Made by a program: the position numbers and the translations under genes. The notes beneath the pieces were generated by a model, which was not told where the DNA came from, searched no databases, and was given only the letters and a program-made list of their open reading frames with translations. 11,660 nucleotides of DNA from Larix sibirica (lineage: Eukaryota > Streptophyta > Pinopsida > Pinales > Pinaceae). Position 1 is the stretch's first letter, and every line of letters begins with the position of its first letter. The stretch is from positions 35,470-47,129 of the forward strand of contig NWUY0300029187.1 of the NCBI GenBank assembly GCA_004151065.3, in the 5' to 3' direction. Below are positions 1 to 9,214 of this stretch, piece after piece.

Positions 1-341
1 ATATCAACCACATTTAAAATTGTGGTTGTTGCTAGTTTTATTTATAACTAATTTCAGAATGAATTGTTTGAAAACAAATTGATCATTTTAATAGAATTTA
101 ATTTCAATAGTGTATCTCTTGTTTCATATCTATTTGATTTTGATATTTTATTACTCTTAATTGGTTTTAAGATATAATAAAAAATGTGAAATAATTAAAT
201 TGTTTATTAAATGCGGTATCTTAATATGTCTTTGAAGTTCCACCTTTACGCACTCTAATTTCATTGAATAAATTAAGATAGTATTTTATAATTAATTAAA
301 AATGAAATATGTAATATATATTTAAATTTAAAATGTAAAAG

Positions 342-360
342 ATATATATATATATATATA
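342..360. repeat. (AT)n microsatellite
   Basis: About nine and a half uninterrupted AT units, immediately followed by the 13-base inverted repeat CTCTGATTCAGAG. Confidence 0.9.
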
Positions 361-573
361 CTCTGATTCAGAGTAAGGGAGTTCTAGGGTTTTAACGAGA
401 TCATCCCTTTAATTATAAGTGTTTCCTTTATATCGATCAAGCTTGGAAACAAAGCTTTTGTAGCAGTTATTTTAGAGCCTAATCATATATATCATAGGTG
501 GCTGCATTGATTAGCTTTATGTGGGAAATGGTTGTTAGAGGTTAAGTGTTTATTTCCCTACTTTATATGAAGG

Positions 574-595
574 CTTTTCTTTTCTTTTCTTTTTC
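574..595. repeat. (TTTTC)n pyrimidine microsatellite
   Basis: Four tandem TTTTC-type units, the last with one extra T, form a pure pyrimidine tract on the plus strand. Confidence 0.8.
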
Positions 596-2194
596 AAAGA
601 GAGATTGACAAATGTTGTTGTGAGTGGAGGCCATGGTTTATTCAAAAGGCTAGTTTAGTTTTACAAAAAAAATTAAAAAATTATACATAGCGTAACTGTC
701 AATAATTGCCAGTATTATACTTGCGGAATTTCTCTTATCTTGTTATTGGTATAAATATATCTTGTATTCATTAATGCTATTTTGATATTTAACAAAAAAA
801 ATGATATTTGTTTTCAAAGACCCTAACCATTGAAGTAGGACTGTGGATCTTCTTAACTGTTTCTACAAATATTTATGTTTCAGTTGTAACGATGTCTATA
901 ATGCAATGATCGATTTGTTATTTCATACGATATTTTGATTATGGATTGAGTGACTAATAAATTCTTAAAGTACTTATGTCGACATTCAGCTTGTCGGAAA
1001 GCAACGTTATTTGTCTTAAAGTCATAGTCTGTCTCCTGTCGCTATTATCGTCGTAGTAACCTATTAATTCATGCAATATTATTTATGTTGATTGTCTTCT
1101 TTTCACTTGAAAGGGGTTCTAGTGATGCCTCGTGGCTTACTTAGCTATATCAAGATAATGCATGTTGATGACTTTGTCCAGGGTTACAGGTGAGGTCTCT
1201 TATGAAAATCAATTAATCTTTTTATAGTTGAAAAGAGCTACGGTTATATGAAAACCTAGCTAGATGGCTTAAAGTAATACCATGGTGTAATGTGACCTTG
1301 ACCCTACCAAGGGATGAGATCTTCCTAGCCTAAGTGACTATTAAACGAGATTTTGGATTTTGTTAAGTGTTTAGAAAACAAGCATAAACCATGAAACATG
1401 GCGCATATAATTATGGAGCTCGATCGTAAGAAGAGAGAGGACCCTAACTATGAGGCAGTGGGATTAAATTTAAATGTTAGTGGTTTCCATCCAGGGAATT
1501 AAATGCTATCACGTGAATTTGGTGAAAGGAATCCTTGTAAGGGTAAGACCTATCTTCACACTGAGGGTTTGGCATTAACACTTATTGTTTTCTTTTCGAA
1601 GGTGGGAAAGCCGAGCTCTCATGGACGCCATGGCCATAGGGCACACCAAGCTTAGTTTCAAGGTGAAACTTTAAACGCAGACGTGTCTTCTGGGTTCCAG
1701 TGTTGCTGTTTATTTTATCTTCCTGTATTTGAGGAGAATCAAGCTCTTAGGGCTCTCAGCCTCCAAGTCTGTGTAGAAACTCTTCTCTGCACACATTGTT
1801 AGGGTTTACAGTGATTTAAGAAGGTGTAGGGAGGATTACTGTGAAGAATACGTGGATAAAGAAAGCTTTCAACACAAGGGCAGTTTGTAATAGTGCCAAA
1901 GTTTTCGTAAAGGTAAGAGTTGGAACTAAGCTTCCCAACCTTCATGCATTTCATTTTCATTTACATAACTTCCAGATTATAATGAAATCTATTCACTGTT
2001 TGTGATGGTAGGGTTTGAACTTCAATCTGCATTTCATCTTGATGAGCTTTAGGTGTTTGACAAAGATAGATGAATCTTTCGTCAGGGTTGAGGATGCCCT
2101 GGTAAGACTCGGGTTATCCTAGAAACTACTTGTTGTTCAGGATTTCTACCTTATAGTGAGGAGATGGACACTACCAACTGGGTGGGGTTGACAG

Positions 2195-2195
2195 N
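2195..2195. other. Single unresolved base at left edge of gypsy fragment
   Basis: A lone N. To its right the gypsy polyprotein frame (minus strand) begins at once. To its left no such frame continues. It may mark an assembly join. Confidence 0.6.
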
Positions 2196-2817
2196 AAAAA
2201 TTGCGTAAGTCTTCATCGTGCGAGATTTCATCGATCGCATAATCCTTGAAGGTATCTTCTCAAGTTAGAAAGTTTAAAATATGTGTATCATCATCAAAAA
2301 CACGCCAATTAGTTATATTATCCAGAATTGATGGCCTAAAAATCAGTTCTATTGAAAAAACATTAGGAGAGAAATCTTCAGATGGGATCAGCTTAGAAGC
2401 TAGATTGGATAATAAATCAACCTCTTGGTTTTGATATCTAGGGATAGAATTTATATTAAAGGCTTCAAATATATAGATCTGATTCCAAACCTCCCTTTGG
2501 TAATACCATGGATGTTCATAAACACAATGAATTGAATTGCATACTTGACGGACTATGATCTTAGAATCACCATATACCACCAATACTTTAACATTCAGAT
2601 CTAAGGCCTTCCTTAACCCTTGAATAAGGGCTTCATATTCTACAATATTGTTAGTACAGTTAAATTCCAATATGCATGCTATACATATTTTATTTCTATG
2701 TGGGTCTAACAGAAGGCTGTCTACATCGAATCCTTCTTTAGATTTTGATCCATCGAAATATAATGTCCATGACAGGCTCTTTACTACTATCTTACTATCT
2801 ATAAAATGTATACATGT
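2196..2817 (-). pseudogene. RNase H domain of gypsy pol, placed right after protease
   Basis: The domain would cut the RNA strand of RNA-DNA hybrids during reverse transcription. It opens directly after the protease frame's TAA (2818-2820), without an ATG. The four acidic residues are all visible: Asp in YFDGS (2752-2754), Glu in NNIVEYEAL (2638-2640), Asp in VYGDSK (2566-2568) and Asp in EVDLLSN (2416-2418). The Gly-rich loop after the first Asp is degenerate (GFDVDS). A linker with NWRVFDDD follows, then TGA at 2260-2262. The frame stays open beyond it to the unresolved base 2195, so the polyprotein originally continued. No RT lies between protease and RNase H. Related plant elements, from memory, show this same order with RT downstream, so an RT deletion is the less likely reading. 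Confidence 0.8.
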
Positions 2818-3708
2818 TTAATCTTTTATACTATTTACATCATTTTTTGTCGCAGAACCAGGTTCAATGTAAGTGAAATTAGAAATTTTAGATCGTTGTT
2901 GTAACCCTGTAAAAGGAGAATTTTCATCTTTCATGTTTCCAAAATTTGTCTCATAGGTATAATTTCCCATAATTGTGTCAGAAAACATCACTGGTTCATT
3001 GGGGTCATGTAATTCAGTCACAGTAGGTTTCAAATACCTTTCTCTACCAATTTTAATATGATTGGGTTTCCCATTTTTAGGGAACCACAAAGCTGACCAA
3101 TTGGTCGAAAAATACCCATTTAAATTCTGAGACCAATCATAGCTTAAAAAGAGACCATATGCATTAGGGATATCAACAATTACGATATCGATAACTTGGT
3201 ATATCGATAGATTAATTGCTATCCCAACTAACACATCTTTTATTTCCCCTAGTACTCTTACATTCGACCGATCAAGCTGTGTGATATGTGTATCACATGG
3301 AGTAAGTTTTGCATTTAGCTTCTTGCAAACCGAATAAGGAATTACGTTATTAGATGCCCCAGAATCTAGCATACAATTATGGATGTTCTGATTATATATT
3401 TCTAATGTGAGGAGGAACAAAGGAGTGTTGGATGTTGATATTTTTCCAATTAAAGAGTTCTTATCAGTTGTCGTTTTCCTTTTGTCTTCTATGTTTGATG
3501 ACGATTTATTTGGAGAAGAATTTGCGTTATTTGAAGTGCTGGAAACCGTATTGTTTTTATTACTAGGATTGAATGGGATTGATATATGCATTATGATAGG
3601 ACCACTAGGCATAGGGAAGATTTGCAGCAAATCATACATGTTGATATTTGCACGTTGTTTTTGCAGGGCTTTGATGATATCATACTGTAAGTCTAATTTA
3701 TGTGTAAA
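2818..3708 (-). pseudogene. Retropepsin-like aspartic protease region of gypsy pol
   Basis: The protein would mature the Gag-Pol polyprotein. The coding-like frame runs from just after a TAG at 3709-3711. Its first part (LDLQYDIIKALQKQ) lies upstream of the first ATG at 3637-3639, so that ATG is not a true start. A Ser/Asn-rich spacer follows, then the catalytic motif LDSGAS at 3352-3369, the LNAKLTP segment, and the hydrophobic IVIVDIPNAYGLFLSYDWS flap/helix region. Downstream comes the WFPKNGKPNHIKI block and a low-complexity tail, ending at TAA 2818-2820. The catalytic Asp-Ser-Gly is intact. The next domain, RNase H, is in the same frame directly after this TAA, so the stop looks secondary. 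Confidence 0.8.
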
Positions 3709-3778
3709 CTAAGCTGACGGTAACTGCCTAGTGAGATGAGGATTAATACACTTCTTTTTTTAATTAGATTTTGATATA

Positions 3779-4618
3779 CTAGGAGACTCTACTGAGGCTT
3801 TGCTGCGAGTATTGTACGTATGTTTCCCTGAGAAAACATATTGACTGTTTTTTTTGTGCATCATTACTTATGCTCTCCCAAAAATGTCCAACCAATGAAT
3901 GTTGGTTTTCTTGCTCCTCATATTCCTTTTCTGGAGCTTCTTCCTCTTCCTGGTCACCTGGTTCTTGATTATAAGAAGCTTCAGGCATGGAAAGGACTTC
4001 CCTAATGGTATTGAATATTTCTTCAGTTACTGCTACATCGGGGGGAGGATTCATTTTGTAGTTAGGAGGAGATGTATGTCTAACTTTGTTTCTAAAGTTT
4101 CTTCGGAATGAGGATCATTCTCCACTAGTTTTATTCAACCCTATTATCTCATTTGTTAAGGCTCTAAGTGCATTTTGTAATTGTTCCACATCAAATGCTT
4201 GTGAATATTTGTCTAAATTGGATTTGGATATGTTTTCAGTTCTTCGGTGGATTGGGATATTAGTCTTCCCACTCCTCTTAGGTTCATACGTTAAAGAATT
4301 CTTTTCCACCTTAAAGGATTCCTCGAAATTTTCTTCTAGAGTACCCTTACCAGCTTGTTTGACAAAAATCCCTAAATACTTAGGTAACACATAAGCGCAA
4401 TTTTCAATAATTATGTCCTTTGGAGGTTGAGAGGCGGTGGGTATTTTGTTTTTTAAGGTTAAGAAACGTTGGTTAAAATCCTTGATTCGTTCCTTACTAT
4501 CCATTTTGATACGAGATAGTTCCAAGGCTAGGGAGGAAGGGGTCTTGTCTTCCCCGAACTTATCAAGGAAAGCTTGACTAAAATATTCCCAATTGGTTAT
4601 TGATCCTTGAACTAAGGA
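3779..4618 (-). pseudogene. gag: gag, C-terminal part, with gag-pol linker (broken)
   Basis: In an intact element this would be the capsid-type protein that packages element RNA in cytoplasmic particles. The frame starts abruptly at the unresolved base 4620, inside the retrotransposon gag core (ITNWEYFSQAFLDKFGED), and continues through the helical segment with the typical IKDFNQRFLTLK motif. A TGA at 4115-4117 follows LNKTSGE. The same frame then runs on through a basic stretch and MNPPPDVAVTEEIF to an acidic Glu-rich linker, ending at TAG 3779-3781. That the frame continues unchanged over the TGA shows it is a point mutation in one original frame. No CCHC zinc knuckle is visible. About 70 bases (3709-3778) with stops in this frame separate it from the protease, whose frame is different. 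The N-terminal half is absent. Confidence 0.8.
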
Positions 4619-4619
4619 A

Positions 4620-4620
4620 N
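4620..4620. other. Single unresolved base at the gypsy/LINE boundary
   Basis: A lone N. The gag frame (minus) and the LINE ORF1 frame (plus) both start in mid-domain next to it. No target-site duplication is visible. Confidence 0.7.
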
Positions 4621-4622
4621 GA

Positions 4623-5479
4623 AACAATAAGTACACCTCCTATGCCCGTATATGCATTTACATGCACATAGCCAAATCTCTACCTGACTCGATCTGCCTC
4701 AACCACGAAGATTCGGAATGGGTCCAACCATGAGACTATGAGCACGTTCCTTTTTTGATGCAGAAAATGTCATGAACATGACCATCTGTACCTTGACTAT
4801 CATCTTAACAATAACACCCCTCAAGAAAATAACAAAGATGAAGAGGGTTTCCAAAAATACGGAAGAAAAAGAAGACATCACCGCAGGACAACCACAGAAG
4901 AGAAGAAAACCAATGACCCATCCACCAGCAACAGCTTCACCATTCTGGAAGGGAAACCGGAAGATCCCACGGCAAAAGACCATCAACCAAAAGATACAGT
5001 CCTTACCCAAATGACAAATTGATAACCCTGAGATGGATGAAGGCCTCAAGGACAAGCCCACGCCCAGAGAAGGAAAAATTTTGGAGGAGCACGAAATCCC
5101 CATGAAAGAGCCAAAGCAAAAAGCTAGTACTCAAGGACCTAAAATTCAAATGGATGATCAAATGCTCGAGCTGGAACTTGGAGACCTAGATCTCCTAGGA
5201 ATGGAGGATGCATGCACCAAAAAATCCTTCAACACTATCCTGCCCAAATAGATCCAGCTCCTGAAAGAATCCCTGGGAAAAGTCAAGCATCTCAAACTAG
5301 GGGTTCATAATCTCCCCCAAAAAGAGAAGCACAAGATGCAAAGGGACAACAAAAAGAGAGGAAGAAAAACTGATCTTCAAAGGATTATTCATTTAGGAAC
5401 CATATTGGTGGAATCAGGGCAATATGCCCAGTTAACGGAGTTCTTCCCTACTGCTTTACAAGGTTCTCAATGCAGCTAA
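4623..5479 (+). pseudogene. LINE ORF1, C-terminal half with zinc knuckle (broken)
   Basis: This would be the nucleic-acid-binding partner protein of the LINE particle. The fragment begins in frame at the truncation point with a segment resembling the end of the DUF4283-type domain (ARICIYMHIAKSLPDSI). Next comes a knuckle CRKCHEHDHLYLDY from 4759: spacing CX2CX4HX4, with the last Cys replaced by Tyr. A long charged linker follows, then a C-terminal block with LDLLGMEDAC, a Gln/Leu helix and the basic KKRGRKTD motif, ending at TAA 5477-5479. Three reading frames are used. A frame change falls in the T run 4751-4756, where removing one T would restore continuity. A second lies at about 5010-5022. 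Internal stops are TGA 4731, TGA 4756 (just before the knuckle) and TAG 5249. The N-terminal half is missing. Confidence 0.75.
5470..5479 (+). promoter_or_regulatory. ORF1 stop / ORF2 start overlap (ATGCAGCTAA)
   Basis: The ATG that opens the endonuclease frame lies seven bases upstream of the TAA that closes the ORF1 frame, and ORF2 is in the -1 frame relative to ORF1. Such overlaps allow stop-coupled reinitiation or frameshifting. Which of them acts here cannot be seen. Confidence 0.55.
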
Positions 5480-6150
5480 TCTCTTGGAATGTGAGAGGGC
5501 TCAACGGACCTACAAAACACCGTATGTTAAAATGCAAAATCATGCAAGATTCGCCCTCTGTCATTTTTTTACAGGAAACCAAAAGTTCTTATGGGAAAGT
5601 CCAATCCCTTTTGTCCAAACTTTGGAAGGGTTTCCAAGTCATAGCAATTGATGCCTTGGGAACTTCCAAATGAATCACAATAGCCTAGAACCCTACCATT
5701 CTAACCCTGAACAATTTTGCTGCCACTTCCCACTCCCTTTATGCCTCCTTTCATATCCTGGGCACCAACCTCTCGGCCCATTTTATGAATGTCTACGGGC
5801 CTCAAGCCCCTTCTGCCAAACTCAAGTTCCTCAATACTATCTCCTGGTTTTCTCAGCAGCATCCTGACTCTCTCCTCATTCTGGGAGGGTACTTCAACAT
5901 GATCACCTCTCTACAAGAAAAAAAAGGACATCGATTTCTCACCCCTGGAGACACTCTCTTCAAGCATTGCATCAATAATTGTGAGCTCATTGACCTTAAG
6001 CCCTCTAAAGGATTTCTCACCTGGAATAATCACAGAGGAGGATCTCATTAGATTGCTTCTTGTCTTGACTGCTTCCTAGTCTAAGAAAAAATCATAGACA
6101 TAGGAGGAGTACTCACCACGGTAGTTCTACCATCTGTGGGCTCTGACCAC
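5470..6150 (+). pseudogene. AP-type endonuclease domain of ORF2
   Basis: The domain nicks target DNA to prime reverse transcription. Visible motifs, numbered from ATG 5470, are SWNVRGLN (Asn7), FLQETK (Glu36), NVYGPQ (Tyr109), GGYFN (residue 141) and SDHWP (225-227). The usual Asp of the GDFN motif is Tyr here (TAC 5890-5892), which alone should abolish activity. Stops at 5671, 5686, 6049 and 6082 lie within the domain; the frame is otherwise unbroken. Confidence 0.88.
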
Positions 6151-6799
6151 TGGCCGATCTCTCTCAACTGGAAGCGCTCGAGTTTGAAAAAATTCCGACC
6201 CTTTCACTTTGAAAATTTTTTACTAACTCACCCCTCTTTTCAGGATACTATTCGGGACTAGCGGCTCAACATGAAGGTGGAAGGCCGCTAAAAAATGGCC
6301 ATCTTTCACAAGAAACTCAAGATGCTCAGATCCCAGCTGCGAATCTGGAATAAAACAACTTTCGGCAACAACTTCACCGCCAAGAGCGAAATAGAAAAGA
6401 ACCTGGAGAATATTCAAAAGGATATCATGGAATAAGGACACACTGATGAGCTCAAACAAAGGGAGAAAGAAAATTTGAAGCAGCTGGACATCCGATGTGA
6501 GCAAGAAGAAATCCTATGGCGATAGAAATACAGAATCAATTGGCTCAAAGAAGGAGAGAAAAACACCACCTTCTTCCACCGCACCACCATCCAACATAGA
6601 ATGCACAATAGGATTAATACCTTAACTTCTGCAGATGGCTCTGTTTTAAGCGACCAAGGGGAGATTGAGCAAGAGCTCATCAATCACTTCCAGACCTTGC
6701 TCATGAAAGAAAATGATGAAATATCTCAGGCCATTGGCGGGGTTACAAGACACATTCCCTCCATTCTAACTGATGATCATAATGCCACTCTCATGAAGG

Positions 6800-7700
6800 A
6801 AATCTCAATTACGGAATTAGAATCTGATGTCAATCAGATGGAAGAAGGTAAAGCCCCTGGCCTGGATGGATTCACCATCAACTTCTTTCATTACTGCTAG
6901 GACATTCTCAAACAGGAGATCCTATAAATTGTTGAGGAATCTAGATCTAAGCGATGGGTCCTCAATGTGCTCAACGCCACCCGTCTCACCCTCATCCCCA
7001 AATAACATGGTGCCACCACCCCTGGTAAGTTCAGACCTATCTCCCTCCGCAATGTGGTTTACAAAATTATAACCAAAGTCATTTCCAATCGTCTCAAAGT
7101 TCTCTTACCACTTTTGATTTTTCCTGAACAAAATGGCTACGTCGAAGGGCACCAAATATTAGATGGAATCATTCTCGCTCATGAATTTATCCAGTCCCTG
7201 AAAACAGATAAAACTCCTGGTATGCTTGTCAAGATAGACCTCTCCAAGGCCTTTGACAAGCTCAGTTGGACATTCATTGAGAAGATGCTCCTTGCCTTTG
7301 GGTTCTGTCAAGACTGGACCAACTGGGTCATGTACCTAACCTCCTCAACCTTCTTCTCCATCCTTGTCAACGGATACCCCTCTTCCACCTTTTCCCCCAC
7401 CAGAGGCATCCATTAAGGGGACCCCCTCTCACCCTTCCTTTTCATTCTCATGGCCAAAGGACTGGGCAGGATGTTAAAAGCAAAGATTACTATTGGCGCC
7501 CTTCGTGGCCTTTCCCTACATGGCAGCCCCCCCACAGCATATCAGCAATTTGTGGATGACAACCTTCTTTTTGCGCACCCCTCGGTCCAGGAGGCCTCTA
7601 CCTTGAAGTGCATTTTGCAGACCTACTCAGAAGCCTCTAGTACCACTGTAAACCTTGAAAAGTCCCAGATCTTTTTCTTCCATATAGATCCCATCACGCA
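6800..7700 (+). pseudogene. Reverse transcriptase domain of ORF2
   Basis: The domain order is typical for LINE RT. KAPGLDGF appears at about 6853-6876, then the FRPISLRNVVYKIITKVISN block (7033-7092) and motif A KIDLSKAFDKLSW (Asp at 7237-7239). Motif B is RGIH-stop-GDPLSP with TAA 7414-7416 where Gln is expected, and the catalytic motif is FVDD at 7549-7560 (usually FADD). Both catalytic aspartates and the motif A aspartate survive. Stops at 6898, 6925, 7003 and 7414 inactivate it. The thumb/connection region with LPSKYLFAPLF and LPSKILLLKSVLQSMPLYLF follows to about 7920. Confidence 0.92.
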
Positions 7701-8619
7701 ACGGAATATTACTCGCATCCTGGGCTACTCCCCTGCCTCCCTTCCCTCCAAATACCTGTTCGCCCCTCTCTTTGACTCAGCTATCAAACATTCCTCTTGG
7801 AGAGAACTCCTTGACAAGCTTGAAAACAAAATCTCCTCTTGGACTTTCCACACCCTCAACCTGCCCAGCAAAATTTTGCTTCTCAAATCTGTCTTGCAAT
7901 CAATGCCTCTTTATCTTTTCTCTGTCCTTGTAGCCCCCAAGTGGGTCCTCAAATTATTGAGAAAATTTCAAAAGTCTTTCCTTTGGGGGGGAACCCATAA
8001 TAACCGCAAGTGGGCCCTTGTGAAGTGGGACACTCTACACACCGAAAAGACAAGGAGGCCTCGGGCTCAAAGATCCAGAAATCAATAATCAGGTTTCTAT
8101 GCCAAAATCTGGTGGAAATGGGTCACCGACACAGTCTCCCCCTGGAGCCTTCTCTAGAACAAAAAATACTCCTGCAACTGGTCAGTTCAGCTTCGCATCC
8201 GCTATGACTAGGATCTCTAATCTGGCGAGCAGCTAATTGTCAAAGAGCCCTCATTCAGCAACACAGTTTCTGGAAAGTCAAGAACGGTCAACAGGAAAAT
8301 TTCTAGTATGATTCTTGGCAGCAACTTCCATGCCTCCATACCCTAATCCTCTCGCCGGAACTTCAATATCACTGCGACCACAATAGACAGCTCTCTATTC
8401 GGGATTACTGGACGCCTTCTGACTCCATCAAAAACTGAATGTGGAAACCTCATGACCTTTGGACTCCTCCAGTCCTCGCAGACAGCGTTGAGCTTCTCTG
8501 GAAAGATCTTCAAACCAGACAAATCAGATCAAGCTATGATCCTGATATACTGTGATGGGGACACCTACCAATGGGAACTTTCTCTACCAAAGAAGCCTAT
8601 TCCATTCTCACTGGAACTC

Positions 8620-8860
8620 CTGAAGAATGGCCAAATCCCATCTGGAAAAAAATCTAGGAATCACAATTCGGTCCCAAGATCTCCTCCTTCCTTTGGCTCT
8701 TAGATCACAGATGCATCCTAACTTCAGACAACATCCAAAGAAGAGGCATCCAAGGAACCTCATAGTGTCCCATGTGCGAAACTCAACCTGAAACCATTGA
8801 CCATTTGCTCAACTCTTGTGAAATTGTCAATGAAATCTGGGATAAAGTGGCTCAACTCTG
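8620..8860 (+). pseudogene. zf-RVT zinc-binding region of ORF2
   Basis: In the frame read from 8217, the sequence FLWLLDHRCILTSDNIQRRG is followed by CPMCET and HLLNSC, the Cys-Cys-His-Cys pattern of the zf-RVT domain of plant LINEs. TAG 8655-8657 and TAG 8763-8765 interrupt it. A Trp-rich stretch (VVWNIWKERNRRIF) leads on to the RNase H linker. Confidence 0.85.
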
Positions 8861-9214
8861 CAAACGTACCAACAGGGTCAGAGGAAATATTGTCCAAACC
8901 ATCTCCAACTGGGATCCCTCTCCCTTCCAAAGTGCCATTGTTAACAGAATTTGGGAGCTCATTCCAGGACTGGTGGTCTGGAACATCTGGAAAGAACGCA
9001 ATAGAAGAATTTTTTATTCAAAGAAAAATCAGCCTCAATAGATTTGGGCCATTTTCATCACCAACCTTCAGGAAACTCTTTCCCTTAAAATCTGGATCTC
9101 TTCTGATTTCCCCACTCTCCCTATTGAAAGAAACATCCTTTCAAGGAATCTTCTCCTTCATCCCATTCCTAGCTTCCCTCGCAACTCCCCTTCCAACACG
9201 CCTAGCCCGGAGCA

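Larger units (their letters stand above)
1..2194. other. AT-rich DNA without a recognisable gene
   Basis: I find no reading frame here with a recognisable protein motif on either strand, and no RNA gene. The first ~420 bases are strongly AT-rich and hold a TA repeat followed by a short hairpin (CTCTGA-T-TCAGAG, 361-373). The part from about 1400 to 2194 is richer in GC and has three copies of the splice-donor-like heptamer GGTAAGA (1542, 1912, 2101) and one acceptor-like stretch ending in TTCCAG at 1970-1975. No coding frame links them. It could be untranslated or intronic DNA of a gene, or an old LTR. I could identify neither LTR ends nor a primer-binding site. Confidence 0.6.
2196..4619 (-). 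mobile_element. Ty3/gypsy-like LTR retrotransposon fragment (gag-PR-RNaseH)
   Basis: Reading on the minus strand from 4619 to 2196, the order is gag core, gag-pol linker, aspartic protease and RNase H. Only a few stops and one frame change between linker and protease interrupt it. No LTR, primer-binding site, polypurine tract, reverse transcriptase or integrase is in the window. The 5' part of gag is missing at 4619 and the pol part stops at 2196, both next to unresolved bases. The gag type and the tail after the RNase H (NWRVFDDD) resemble Ty3/gypsy polyproteins I associate with conifers and other plants. The clade cannot be fixed without RT. Confidence 0.85.

Noticed and set aside
341-373. 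TA repeat plus hairpin as a terminator or promoter
   Set aside because: This is plant-like eukaryotic DNA without a neighbouring gene; a microsatellite with a chance inverted repeat is enough.
1564-1680. Short frame around SHGRHGHRAHQ as a peptide gene
   Set aside because: Only about 60 codons, with no good start and no family resemblance.
3407-3712. 101-codon plus-strand frame over the protease
   Set aside because: Antisense to the LDSGAS protease frame; hydrophobic shadow.
4621-4636. gag start MYLLF across the unresolved base 4620
   Set aside because: The first residues come from the LINE side of the N, so this is an artefactual start and gag is simply truncated.
4772-5014. Plus-strand frame starting MNMTICT as a separate small gene
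   Set aside because: The frame one base earlier reads the zinc knuckle CRKCHEHDH and the ORF1 linker, so this frame is a shadow up to about 5015.
4699-5103. 134-codon open frame on the minus strand
   Set aside because: It lies antisense to LINE ORF1, whose zinc knuckle and C-terminal block explain the region. It also reads through hydrophobic low-complexity residues without a motif.
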